In this document: in pieces, positions 35,305 through 44,047 of the stretch
Layout: every line of letters begins with the position of its first letter
Position numbering within the stretch: position 1 is the first letter of the stretch
Source: Bacteroidota bacterium
Lineage (GTDB): Bacteria > Bacteroidota > Ignavibacteria > Kryptoniales > JAKASW01
DNA length: 64,000 bases
Reading direction: 5' to 3'
Assembly (NCBI GenBank): GCA_021811615.1
Contig: JAJZNW010000046.1
Span: 1-64,000 of the forward strand
The notes under the pieces: generated by a model
What the model saw: the letters and a program-made list of their open reading frames with translations, nothing else
Told to the model about the DNA's origin: nothing
Database searches by the model: none
Position numbers and translations under genes: made by a program

Positions 35305-36177
35305 ATGAGTTACTTCTCCTTCTCCAATACTATTCCTTCTCAAACCACATCCCTGACTGAAGAGTTATTCAGACTGATGCGGACATATATCTACGAGCGC
35401 ACGGGTATTTTCTTCGCGGATAACAAGAAGTACTTACTCGAGAGCCGGGTGAATCGAAGACTATCTGCATTGGGGATCGGTTCTTTCGAGGAATATTACC
35501 GGGCATTGATGAACGGTTCCGGTTCGACGGAGCTCGCCCTTCTCATCAACAGCATCACGATAAACGAGACTTTCTTCTTCCGTAACGAGCCGCAGTTTGC
35601 GGCCATTGAGAGCCACATCCTCCCGCAGCTTATCATGCGGCGAAGGGAGGAAGGCGTCAACAGGATCAGGCTTTGGAGCGCCGCCGCCTCATCGGGAGAA
35701 GAGCCTTATACACTGGCCCTTATCATAAAGGAAAAATTCCAGGCGCGTTTTCCGGCCATTAAATTTGAAATAGTCGGCACCGATATAAACACACAGGTCC
35801 TCGATGTGGCAAAAAGGGGGATCTACAAGGAATACTCGGTACGTAACATCCCTGCCGAGTATATGCAAAAGTATTTTAAGCACGAGGGCGACAAGTACTC
35901 CCTGAGTGAAGAAGTCAAGAAGCTGGTAGAGTACAGACAACTAAACCTGTTCGACAAAGCCTCGATGAGGCTGATGAGAGACTTCGACGTAGTCATAGCT
36001 GCGAACGTACTGATCTACTTCGACTACAATTCAAAAGAAAGTGTCGTCTCATCAGTATACAACAGCTTGAACAAGGGAGGATACTTCTTCGTCGGATACT
36101 CGGAGACATTGTACGGCGTATCCCAGGCGTTGAAGCCTGTGCATTTCGAGAAAGCAATTGCGTACCGAAAGGAGTGA
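35305..36177 (+). CDS. cheR: Chemotaxis protein methyltransferase CheR
   Basis: This 290-residue enzyme methylates glutamates on chemoreceptors using S-adenosylmethionine. The N-terminal helical domain (about 20-80) ends before INSITINETFFFRNEPQF. The SAM-binding core has IRLWSAAASSGEEPYTLA, the GTDINTQVLDVAKRGIY acid loop and VVIAANVLIYFDYNSKESVV. It pairs with the CheB methylesterase at the operon's end. Confidence 0.96.
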   Translation: MSYFSFSNTIPSQTTSLTEELFRLMRTYIYERTGIFFADNKKYLLESRVNRRLSALGIGSFEEYYRALMNGSGSTELALLINSITINETFFFRNEPQFAAIESHILPQLIMRRREEGVNRIRLWSAAASSGEEPYTLALIIKEKFQARFPAIKFEIVGTDINTQVLDVAKRGIYKEYSVRNIPAEYMQKYFKHEGDKYSLSEEVKKLVEYRQLNLFDKASMRLMRDFDVVIAANVLIYFDYNSKESVVSSVYNSLNKGGYFFVGYSETLYGVSQALKPVHFEKAIAYRKE

Positions 36178-36183
36178 GGTAAA

Positions 36184-36549
36184 TTGATGAAAGCTGTAAT
36201 GGTAGTCGATGATTCCGAATCAGTCAGGAAATTCCTGGTCTTTGCGCTCCGGTCTCTCGGCCTCCTCGTTGTGGCAGCAAGAGACGGCATGGATGCGCTC
36301 GAGAAACTATCGCAGAACAAGGTAGACCTGGTAATCACCGACCTTAATATGCCGAATATGGACGGGTTCGAATTCCTGAAAGCCTTGCGGGAAGACAGCG
36401 AGTATTCCGACGTCCCCGTCATAATCCTGTCGTCGTTAAGCAACGAGAACGATATCGAAACCGGCATGCAACTGGGAGCGAACTCTTACCTTGTAAAACC
36501 GTTCGATCAAAAGAGAATTCAATACGAAGTTGCAAAATACATTAACTAA
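36184..36549 (+). CDS. CheY-like single-domain response regulator
   Basis: This 121-residue receiver domain starts at TTG 36184 or ATG 36187. The acidic pair in VVDDSESVRKF, the phospho-acceptor Asp in LVITDLNMPNMDGFEF, the SS in IILSSLSNEND and the Lys in SYLVKPFDQ are all present. It differs from the canonical CheY encoded just downstream and may act as a phosphate sink or serve another target. It lies 6 bases after cheR. Confidence 0.9.
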   Translation: MMKAVMVVDDSESVRKFLVFALRSLGLLVVAARDGMDALEKLSQNKVDLVITDLNMPNMDGFEFLKALREDSEYSDVPVIILSSLSNENDIETGMQLGANSYLVKPFDQKRIQYEVAKYIN

Positions 36550-36560
36550 GGAGAACGCCC

Positions 36561-36929
36561 ATGAAGTTCCTTGTAGTTGACGATTCACAGACCATGCGTC
36601 GAATCGTCAACAATGCCCTCAAGGGGATTGGCTATGACGACATAGTCGAAGCTGAAGATGGCAAGGATGCACTAACGAAACTCTATGTGGAGAAAATAGA
36701 TTTTGTGATCACCGACTGGAACATGCCGAACATGAGCGGGTTGGAATTCACGAAAGCGGTACGCGCGGACGATCAGTTCCTCAACCTGCCGATCCTTATG
36801 GTTACCACACGGGGAATGAAAGAAGACGTTATGGAAGCCTTGCAGGCCAGAGTAAACAACTATGTTGTGAAACCGTTTACCCCCCAGGTGCTGAAAGAGA
36901 AAATCGACCAAATTCTGAAAACGACTTAA
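36561..36929 (+). CDS. cheY: Chemotaxis response regulator CheY
   Basis: This 122-residue protein is a canonical CheY: FLVVDDSQTMRRIVNNALK, the acceptor Asp in FVITDWNMPNMSGLEF, the TT in ILMVTTRGMKEDVMEAL and Lys in YVVKPFTPQ. CheY-P binds the FliM N-terminal peptide to switch motor rotation. AAGGAG lies upstream of the ATG. It directly precedes the CheZ-like gene. Confidence 0.95.
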   Translation: MKFLVVDDSQTMRRIVNNALKGIGYDDIVEAEDGKDALTKLYVEKIDFVITDWNMPNMSGLEFTKAVRADDQFLNLPILMVTTRGMKEDVMEALQARVNNYVVKPFTPQVLKEKIDQILKTT

Positions 36930-36941
36930 CAGAGGGTAATC

Positions 36942-37772
36942 ATGAATACCAAAAATCTCGGCGGGATCCTCGACAAGATAAATGAACTCCGCGCACTCTT
37001 CATATTCGGTCAAAGAGTGATACCGTTTCTTGAAGAGTTGTTTTACTTCGTAAACGATATTGTCCCCGTCCTCGAGGACATTAACGAGTCCATCTATGAA
37101 AGCGCCAACAAAATGCCGCGGGCGTCTTCACAGCTCAACAAAGTCACACAGGCAACAGAATTGGCCACGACAGAGATATTGGATAACCTCGACGGAGTCC
37201 TGTCCAAGCTCAATGCCATCGGTTCCCATTTCCAGACGGCGACAAACGACATGGCGGCAATCGCGAGCCTGGACGAGCAGGAACTTAAGATGCTAAAAGC
37301 GTCACTTAACGGCAGCCACAAGGAGCTCCTCGATAAGCTTGCAGACATTCACGAACAGAAAGACGCTCACCTGAGAGCCCTCAGGTCCAACGCAGGCGGA
37401 CTCCAGGATAGCCTCCAGGATATCCGGAATAAATCGAACGACATAATGATATCCCTGCAGGTGCAGGACATAACCACGCAACAGATTGCGTCAGTCAACC
37501 ACCTGATTCAGTCCGTCCAGGACAGGCTGGCCAACCTCATCGACCGGTTCAAGATTTCCGGAGCCGATCTCGTGTCTGAAATCCAGAAGGTCGACGGACA
37601 CACATTCGATCCGCAGGCAACATACGACAGATCCGGGGACGCCCAGCGAGGCGCTGACAGGGTCATAAGTTCAATCGAGAATACTCCGCCAGCTCAACCC
37701 GCCTCCGGCATGACCGCTTCAAGTCATACATCGCAGGATGAGATCGACAAACTGTTCGGAAAGGGAGCCTGA
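36942..37772 (+). CDS. cheZ: CheZ-like CheY-P phosphatase
   Basis: This 276-residue helical protein has the CheZ active-site pattern: Q175-D176 and Q180 in LQVQDITTQQI, equivalent to the catalytic Asp143 and Gln147 of the enterobacterial enzyme. A long coiled-coil hairpin is expected around it (about 100-215). After a Pro/Ser-rich linker the protein ends in SQDEIDKLFGKGA, like the CheY-binding tail of CheZ and like the FliM N-terminus of this organism. It follows cheY by 12 bases. Overall similarity to enterobacterial CheZ is low; the call rests on these motifs and context. Confidence 0.82.
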   Translation: MNTKNLGGILDKINELRALFIFGQRVIPFLEELFYFVNDIVPVLEDINESIYESANKMPRASSQLNKVTQATELATTEILDNLDGVLSKLNAIGSHFQTATNDMAAIASLDEQELKMLKASLNGSHKELLDKLADIHEQKDAHLRALRSNAGGLQDSLQDIRNKSNDIMISLQVQDITTQQIASVNHLIQSVQDRLANLIDRFKISGADLVSEIQKVDGHTFDPQATYDRSGDAQRGADRVISSIENTPPAQPASGMTASSHTSQDEIDKLFGKGA

Positions 37773-37778
37773 AGAAAG

Positions 37779-39605
37779 ATGACGCAGCACGCGATGTTCT
37801 CGGACGATATGAAGGAAATCGTAGAGAGCTTCATTGTCGAGACGAACGAGATCTTCGAAAAGCTCGACAACGAACTCCTCGAGATTGAGAAAAGACCCGA
37901 TGACAAAGAGCTGATAAACTCAATCTTTCGCGCCGTACACACCGTCAAGGGAACAGCGGGCTTCCTGAGCTTCGAACAGATGAGTGTCCTCGCACACAGA
38001 TTCGAGGATGTCCTCAACAAGATGAGACGAGGCGAAATATCCTTCCAGCCCGCTATGCTCGACGTTATGCTGGAAGCTTTCGACCTGATGAAAGTCCTCC
38101 TCAAGCAAGTCGTCGATCAAAACATCAGTGACATCGATCTCGGCCCGACAATTGAAAAGCTGGAAACCCTTTCGAAGGGAAATATCTCTTCCGGCCGAAC
38201 GGATGCCGGAACCGCCCAAACCGCGCTCAAGCCCGAGCCATCCGCGTCGCAGACTGCATTGAAGGAACAGCCGACAGAGAGACCGGAAGAGAAGGTCCAT
38301 GATAATCAGACGGAATCCCATCAGGTAGAGCAGGCCGGAGCCCAGCCGCAGCACCAGCAGCTTCAGAAAGGTGAAAAGAACGTCACCGATACCACGATAC
38401 GCGTCGATGTTCAAAGGCTCGATCATCTCATGAATCTTGTGGGAGAGCTCGTGCTCGGCAGAAACCGCCTTTCACAGATCGTTTCCATCGACAAGGACGA
38501 AGACGGTCGCGAAGACTTCTCTCATCATCTTAACGATACGGCGGCGCAGATTGATTTCATTACCACTGAACTTCAGACGGCCGTGATGAAGACAAGGATG
38601 GTTCAGATAGGCAGGGTTTTCAACAGGTTCCCGAGGCTCGTCCGCGATATCGCCCGCGAATTTTCGAAGGACATCCGGCTAGTCATCAGCGGCGAGGAGA
38701 CCGAGCTCGATAAATCTATAATCGAGGAAATCAGCGATCCGCTCGTACACTTGATTCGGAATGCTGCCGATCATGGAGTCGAATCTGCCGATGTCAGGGA
38801 GAATGCGGGCAAACCGCGGCAGGGTACCATACACCTCACAGCAGGGCACGAAGGTAACCATGTAATAATAGAAGTGCAGGACGACGGAGCCGGGATCGAT
38901 CCGGAGAGACTGAAGCAGAAGGCGATGGAAAAAGGGATCATCACTCCGGAAGAGGCGCACGAGATGAAAACGGAAGATACCTACAGCCTCATTTTCCTAC
39001 CGGGGTTCAGCACAGCCCAGAAGGTAAGCAGCGTCTCCGGCCGGGGGGTTGGGATGGACGTGGTGAAGACGAACATTACAAAATTGAACGGCATAATCGC
39101 AGTAGAATCCGAAGTGGGCAAAGGGACAAGGTTCACGCTGAAACTCCCGCTGACCCTCGCCATCATCCAGGGCCTCCTCGTCGGAGTCGGGAACGAGACC
39201 TTCGCCATACCTTTAAGCTCGGTCCTCGAGGTCGTCCATACCCAACGATCCGAAGTCTCGACCGTTAACGGACGTGAAGTGATAAGACTTCGCGAGACGG
39301 TCCTGCCGCTTGTCGACATCTCAGAGATTCTGGATGTGCCGGGAAGAGACGCCGAAGTTAAAGCGTTCTATACCGTCGTCGTCGGTGTCGCTAACAGAAA
39401 ATTCGGAATCGTGGTCGACCGCCTGATCGGCCAAAAAGAAATTGTCATAAAGCCTCTGGGCGCCTATCTGAAGAATATACCCGGGATAGCGGGTTCCACT
39501 ATCCTCGGTGACGGCAGAGTGATAATGATTATCGACGCGGGCGAATTGCTGCGCCTCGTCGAAAAATCAGCGAGAGCCTCAGCAGCAAGCGAGGCGAAAG
39601 CCTGA
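37779..39605 (+). CDS. cheA: Chemotaxis histidine kinase CheA
   Basis: This 608-residue kinase has an N-terminal HPt domain with the phospho-acceptor H54 in FRAVHTVKGTAGF. A Gln/Glu/Pro-rich linker (about 130-205) stands where the CheY-binding P2 domain usually lies, so P2 seems absent. The dimerisation domain starts near RVDVQRLDHLMNLVGELVLG, then the ATPase domain with HLIRNAADHGVE and VQDDGAGIDPERL, and a C-terminal CheW-like domain (about 475-600). It passes phosphate to CheY and CheB. It follows cheZ by 6 bases. Confidence 0.97.
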   Translation: MTQHAMFSDDMKEIVESFIVETNEIFEKLDNELLEIEKRPDDKELINSIFRAVHTVKGTAGFLSFEQMSVLAHRFEDVLNKMRRGEISFQPAMLDVMLEAFDLMKVLLKQVVDQNISDIDLGPTIEKLETLSKGNISSGRTDAGTAQTALKPEPSASQTALKEQPTERPEEKVHDNQTESHQVEQAGAQPQHQQLQKGEKNVTDTTIRVDVQRLDHLMNLVGELVLGRNRLSQIVSIDKDEDGREDFSHHLNDTAAQIDFITTELQTAVMKTRMVQIGRVFNRFPRLVRDIAREFSKDIRLVISGEETELDKSIIEEISDPLVHLIRNAADHGVESADVRENAGKPRQGTIHLTAGHEGNHVIIEVQDDGAGIDPERLKQKAMEKGIITPEEAHEMKTEDTYSLIFLPGFSTAQKVSSVSGRGVGMDVVKTNITKLNGIIAVESEVGKGTRFTLKLPLTLAIIQGLLVGVGNETFAIPLSSVLEVVHTQRSEVSTVNGREVIRLRETVLPLVDISEILDVPGRDAEVKAFYTVVVGVANRKFGIVVDRLIGQKEIVIKPLGAYLKNIPGIAGSTILGDGRVIMIIDAGELLRLVEKSARASAASEAKA

Positions 39606-39606
39606 T

Positions 39607-40665
39607 ATGTCCGTCAGAGTACTGGTTGTAGACGACTCCGCATTCATGCGCAAAGCGATATCCATGATGCTTGGAGACGATCCCGAAATAGAAGTTGTCG
39701 GCACTGCGAGGGATGGGATCGACGCGATCGAGAAAGTCAAATTACTCCACCCGGATCTAATGACCCTAGATGTCGAGATGCCAAGGATGGACGGAATAAC
39801 TGCGCTGAAGAAGATCATGAAGGAGAATCCTCTTCCGGTGCTCATGGTCAGCTCTCTCACGGTCGAAGGCGCACGTGCGACCATCGACGCCCTTTCCGCA
39901 GGTGCGGTGGATTTTATCCCCAAACAACTTTCGTACGTCTCTCTCGATATTACCAAGATCAAGGATGAGCTTGTAGCGAAAGTCAAGGCGATCGCAAAAA
40001 ACAAACTGCGAGCATATTCAAGGCCGTACACCAACAGAGTTTCCGCTCTGAAGCGGCCCTCACTGCTGAAAATGAACGCCGCGCAGATAGTCACTATAGG
40101 CATTTCGACGGGAGGTCCATTCTCCCTTCAGAAAGTCGTTCCAGCGCTGCCCGTGGATTTCCCCGTCCCCGTCGCTATCGTCCAGCACATGCCCCCTCAG
40201 TTCACCAAGTCTCTTGCGGATCGGCTCGACTCGATCAGCAGATTGGAAGTGTGCGAGGCGGAAGACGGAATGGACTTGACGAGAGGAAAGGTCTACATCG
40301 CGCCGGGTGGACTTCACATGAAGTTTAGAAGAACCGGCGGAATTCCGAAAGTAGTCATCTCCAAGGATCCGGGCGACACGCTCCACCGCCCTTCAGTCGA
40401 TGTGATGTTCTCCTCGGCTAACGAGGTATTTGAGGGACGCGTCCTCGCTGCAGTGATGACCGGCATGGGCCATGATGGACTTGATGGGGCAAGATTGATA
40501 AAAGAGTCGGGCGGTAAAATCATCGCACAAGACGAGGAAACATCCGTCGTTTACGGCATGCCCAAATCCATCGTGGATGCCGAGCTTGCGGATGCTATCC
40601 TACCGCTCGATGCAATCGCATCGGCACTGACTACGGCACTTGCACCCGCTATACCGGTTCACTAA
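39607..40665 (+). CDS. cheB: Chemotaxis methylesterase/deamidase CheB
   Basis: This 352-residue protein has a receiver domain (acceptor Asp in LMTLDVEMPRMDGI) and a C-terminal methylesterase. The catalytic Ser is in GISTGGPFSLQ, the His in VQHMPPQF, and the Asp in TGMGHDGLDGARL. CheB removes methyl groups from chemoreceptors after phosphorylation by CheA. It begins one base after the cheA stop and closes the operon. Confidence 0.97.
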   Translation: MSVRVLVVDDSAFMRKAISMMLGDDPEIEVVGTARDGIDAIEKVKLLHPDLMTLDVEMPRMDGITALKKIMKENPLPVLMVSSLTVEGARATIDALSAGAVDFIPKQLSYVSLDITKIKDELVAKVKAIAKNKLRAYSRPYTNRVSALKRPSLLKMNAAQIVTIGISTGGPFSLQKVVPALPVDFPVPVAIVQHMPPQFTKSLADRLDSISRLEVCEAEDGMDLTRGKVYIAPGGLHMKFRRTGGIPKVVISKDPGDTLHRPSVDVMFSSANEVFEGRVLAAVMTGMGHDGLDGARLIKESGGKIIAQDEETSVVYGMPKSIVDAELADAILPLDAIASALTTALAPAIPVH

Positions 40666-40675
40666 CGAAGACCAT

Positions 40676-40708
40676 TTCACGCAGCAAGCGGAACACCCGC
40701 TCCGTGAA
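40676..40708. terminator. Hairpin between convergent cheB and the zinc-finger gene
   Basis: TTCACG (40676-40681) pairs with CGTGAA (40703-40708) and AGCGG (40687-40691) with CCGCT (40697-40701), giving an interrupted stem with a 5-base loop. It lies 10 bases after the cheB stop and about 25 bases after the stop of the converging gene. No T-run follows on either strand, so it may stop transcription weakly or protect message ends. Confidence 0.35.
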
Positions 40709-40731
40709 TGCACACCCGTGCCCGAATTGCA

Positions 40732-41094
40732 CTAACGTTTTTCCTCCGGTTGTACATCTCCCGAAACGTAATTCGGGTTAAGTATGCGTTCGCAGCCGTC
40801 GCAGAATTTCGCTAGCGGGTTTTTCATCAGTTTCGAAAATTCTATCTCTTTCCTGCAAAAAAGACAATATCCGTATCGTCCTGAAAACACCTTCTCAATT
40901 GCCTCGAACAAATCGAGCAAATCCTCATCAGCCTTGAATGACTCGACACGCTTGATGGTCTTCACTACGGTTTCCCCCTCTGTTTCATTCTCAACCAACG
41001 GGTCTGGCACATACTCCCCGTATCGTTCGTATAGAATTGACCTGACCCGCGTGAAGATTTCGTTCCTAAGTACAGCCAGGTTCTTGGCTTCCAT
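40732..41094 (-). CDS. Short DksA/TraR-type zinc-finger protein
   Basis: The ATG at 41094 is chosen because AGGGAGG lies 8 bases before it; a longer frame to 41238 has no such site. The 120-residue product has a helical N-terminus and a C4 zinc finger with C77, C80, C98 and C101, spaced CxxC-x17-CxxC exactly as in DksA/TraR. The coiled-coil part looks short and the usual DksA tip acids are not obvious. TraR/DksA proteins bind RNA polymerase through the secondary channel; whether this one does is unknown. It converges on cheB. Confidence 0.72.
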   Translation of the reverse strand: MEAKNLAVLRNEIFTRVRSILYERYGEYVPDPLVENETEGETVVKTIKRVESFKADEDLLDLFEAIEKVFSGRYGYCLFCRKEIEFSKLMKNPLAKFCDGCERILNPNYVSGDVQPEEKR

Positions 41095-41546
41095 TTCGTA
41101 CCCTCCCTTCTTTGATACCACGATAGTCAAGTCGTTATACATCGACATCGATATCAGTACCACTCCTGCCGCTGCCCGAAGCAACGCTGGTATCAGACGG
41201 GTATGTTGAGTAGAGCATCGCAAGGAACACCGCAACACTCTTTGGTCCGGAGTATCCCGGATTGTGTCGGTACAACTTTTACTACATAAAAAATCTCGGC
41301 AATTACATAATGAATGTCAACAGCGAACCGATCTGCCAGGCCGATTTATTAATGGATAGCAATATCGATGCCGTCGAAGTCCCGACTCGGTTGAAGAACC
41401 GGGTCCAGCCTGTCAGGAATCGCACCGGCATTTCATTGCTTACAGATTGAGGAAGTCTCCCCTCTCCTTCTATGAGCTGCCACCATCCGCCGTTTCAGGA
41501 TATTCGGCCGCATGCTTCCCTTTCTCCGCTCATATTTTTCGCCAGT
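41095..41546. other. Intergenic region without a supported gene
   Basis: This stretch lies between the start of the zinc-finger gene and the end of the DUF5916 gene. A plus-strand frame of up to 62 codons (41262-41450) is present but has no ribosome site before either of its ATG codons and no recognisable sequence. I see no convincing terminator or promoter. Confidence 0.4.
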
Positions 41547-43817
41547 TCAACTTTGCCAAAGATATTGGATCTTCACGAAGAACTGCTGTGCGGTCCTCTC
41601 AATCCCAAAAGGAAGCGCGTATTTTGTGAAACCGTGATTGGACCCGGCATAGAACACCGTGAAAGGATTCAGTTTGTAGCTAATCAGCGGGTCGATCTGG
41701 ATTCTCTTCGCAAACTGGTCGTATTGGCCGATCACTCTGATGAAAAGTTCCTGAACGAACTGATATGCTACCACACCGCGGCTTATGTATCCGTCGTAAA
41801 AAAGACGGGCATTGTCCATCGACCACAACCGTGATCTCGAATAGGAGAGGTCCACTGTCAGTTTATCGGTAGGCTTCAGGACCACTTCCAGCGAGAAATT
41901 GTTTCCTCTCCCGATATCCGGCACATCCGCACGATAAATGAACCTCCCCACAGAACCGTTGAAATATACCGAAAGCGCATTGATAGGATTGGAATTCAAC
42001 GTGAATTCAGTCCGGTACACCCTTTTGAACCCAATGCTGTGAAAGACCTCGTCATCCAGAGGAAAGTAGTCGATCCAAACGTATGTTTGCCCCTTCAGCT
42101 GCAGTTGAAGTCCGACCATTGTCCATTTCTCTTTCAAGAAGCCCGCGTCGTTGAAATGTAATCCGGAGGAGGTCTGTACGGACGCATTCTCCACAAACAG
42201 GTTCTTCGGATAAACCCAGTAGCCCTGCCAGTAAGATAAGTAGCGGTTGTTCGTCGACGTTATGAACCCGTCTTGCGCCTGAAAGGTCGGAGAGACGGCA
42301 GAGTATTGAAGATCGAAGCTATAGTCGCGCGCATTTCGCTTTAAGTCGACCTGCATCCCACGGCCGGTGTAGCTTTCTCCATCAAACGCCGCGGTATACC
42401 TCGTGTCTCCGTAACGCCGCTGATCGTCGAATAGCGAAGGCGCATTCAATTCCTTCGTATCAGACAACAGCGCCTGTCCAACGAAATAGAAGTTTCCCCA
42501 GAATAGCATATTCCAGTCGACTCCGCCGACATAATTGTATGCGGCTGTAAAATTCCTTGAAGTGAACAGCCCTCCAATGAACGACTCACTGCCGAAATCG
42601 TATTTGGCCCGGACGACGTTGCTGAGCGATCTTTCGGAACTGCCTTCAAAGTCGCTACCCTCCTCGCCGGGAACGATGAAGGGCGACTCTCTGTCATACG
42701 CGACAAGATACGCGAGCGAAAACGAACCGGATTTCTGAGTTACCTTCGAAGCAGCTAACGGATTGTTTATCATTCGGGAATAAAATGCGCTCGCCAACGT
42801 CCCGAAAAGTTCTGCGCCTTCGAGGAAGAAAGGCCTCTTCTCGGGGTAAAATATGGAAAAAGTGTTGTTGACACTTATCTGGGTCGCATCGGATTCAATC
42901 TGGCTGAAATCAGGATTCACTACCGCCCCCAGCACAAGGTTTGACGACGGAGCGTACTTCACTCCGATACCTGCCCTTCCCTTGAACGGACCGCCGACGA
43001 ATGGAGAAACGGGATCCTCTTCATCTCCCACCGCCCCTGTTTGAGCCGCCATGGCATAAGGAAGCAATTCGAGGTTACCGGAGGCCGTAATCCCTCTTAT
43101 CCCTTCGATAGTTCCCCCCTGGCAGAGAACGCACGGGTTGTTGCGGTCGATGGGGGCCCATGTTATTTGATAACGGCTGTCCCGCGGCATATTCCGAAAG
43201 AACTCGGCCACCCAATGCTGGCCTTCATCGGGAGGAAACCTCAGACTCTTGAAGGGAATTGCGATCTCGACGGTGTAGCCTGAATCGTCGACGTTTCCCG
43301 CCGAATACCAGACACAATCGAAACTCGCATCCTCGTTATTTCCGGTCCTCATCGCATCGAACTGGCTGCCGTATGTGTTTGCCATGAATTCGTACCCGCT
43401 CTGCATGGTCCCGTATGTATCGAGAATGACGCCTACGAAATCGTCGTCCGTCATCTTATCTCGATCGGTTATGTGAGACCTTATGAGGGATGGCACACTG
43501 TCGAAGGCTCGAAATCCAAGATATAAGCGAGACGAGCTATACAGTACATATACATAAGTCCTTACTCTGGCAGGAGTGTTTTCACCGGGCTGGATTTCAT
43601 AATTCAGTTCTGCTGGAGTGGATGACCTCCAGAGAGGGTCGGAGAGTTTTCCCGTCAATGCTATTTCGCGGTCGATGTGGATCGCGGTCAACCGGAAGTT
43701 TTCCGGGTTTTTCGAATTGTAAGATTTCGCGGTCCCGGCATAAGTAGTCACTAATATTGCGACAAACCAAAGGGGAGCCGCCCGCCCTGATCGATTACCA
43801 CTCGCCTGTCTCAACAT
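41547..43817 (-). CDS. DUF5916 outer-membrane protein with CBM9-like domain
   Basis: This 756-residue protein has a signal-like N-terminus (hydrophobic about 15-31). An N-terminal CBM9-like domain (about 45-230) contains LTGKLSDPLWRSSTPAEL and DDFVGVILDTYG. The rest alternates polar and hydrophobic residues and ends in an aromatic-rich strand (KIQYLWQS), as a beta-barrel would. The segment NNTFSIFYPEKRPFFLEGAE is typical of the DUF5916 family, common in Bacteroidota and relatives; its substrate is unknown. It is a single-gene unit, divergent from the NiCoT gene. Confidence 0.86.
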   Translation of the reverse strand: MLRQASGNRSGRAAPLWFVAILVTTYAGTAKSYNSKNPENFRLTAIHIDREIALTGKLSDPLWRSSTPAELNYEIQPGENTPARVRTYVYVLYSSSRLYLGFRAFDSVPSLIRSHITDRDKMTDDDFVGVILDTYGTMQSGYEFMANTYGSQFDAMRTGNNEDASFDCVWYSAGNVDDSGYTVEIAIPFKSLRFPPDEGQHWVAEFFRNMPRDSRYQITWAPIDRNNPCVLCQGGTIEGIRGITASGNLELLPYAMAAQTGAVGDEEDPVSPFVGGPFKGRAGIGVKYAPSSNLVLGAVVNPDFSQIESDATQISVNNTFSIFYPEKRPFFLEGAELFGTLASAFYSRMINNPLAASKVTQKSGSFSLAYLVAYDRESPFIVPGEEGSDFEGSSERSLSNVVRAKYDFGSESFIGGLFTSRNFTAAYNYVGGVDWNMLFWGNFYFVGQALLSDTKELNAPSLFDDQRRYGDTRYTAAFDGESYTGRGMQVDLKRNARDYSFDLQYSAVSPTFQAQDGFITSTNNRYLSYWQGYWVYPKNLFVENASVQTSSGLHFNDAGFLKEKWTMVGLQLQLKGQTYVWIDYFPLDDEVFHSIGFKRVYRTEFTLNSNPINALSVYFNGSVGRFIYRADVPDIGRGNNFSLEVVLKPTDKLTVDLSYSRSRLWSMDNARLFYDGYISRGVVAYQFVQELFIRVIGQYDQFAKRIQIDPLISYKLNPFTVFYAGSNHGFTKYALPFGIERTAQQFFVKIQYLWQS

Positions 43818-43964
43818 TGCCCTGGCCTCATCCTGATTGATATTTTAGCCATACGGCGCCCCTCTGAAAAAAGTTACCGGTGTATGAGGAACATCAAAGA
43901 CTACCCGCACAGATTTTTTGATCGACCCCCGTCAGGGATGCTGACATTAAGCAGTTCCCTTATC

Positions 43965-43993
43965 TTGAATTTTCCTCACGCAGTATCGATAAT
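43965..43993 (+). promoter_or_regulatory. Sigma-70-type promoter for the NiCoT gene
   Basis: TTGAAT at 43965-43970 and GATAAT at 43988-43993 are 17 bases apart, each with one mismatch to consensus. The site is about 55 bases upstream of the ATG at 44048, which has AAGGAG in front of it. I did not find a NikR-type repeat or a cobalamin riboswitch in the 230-base divergent gap. Confidence 0.5.
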
Positions 43994-44047
43994 AGATGAC
44001 AAAAAGACTTTCAGGGCAGTGATGATTATCAAAGGATTCAAGGAGAA

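Noticed and set aside
41262-41450. 62-residue plus-strand frame between the zinc-finger gene and the DUF5916 gene
   Set aside because: No ribosome site before either ATG and no recognisable sequence.
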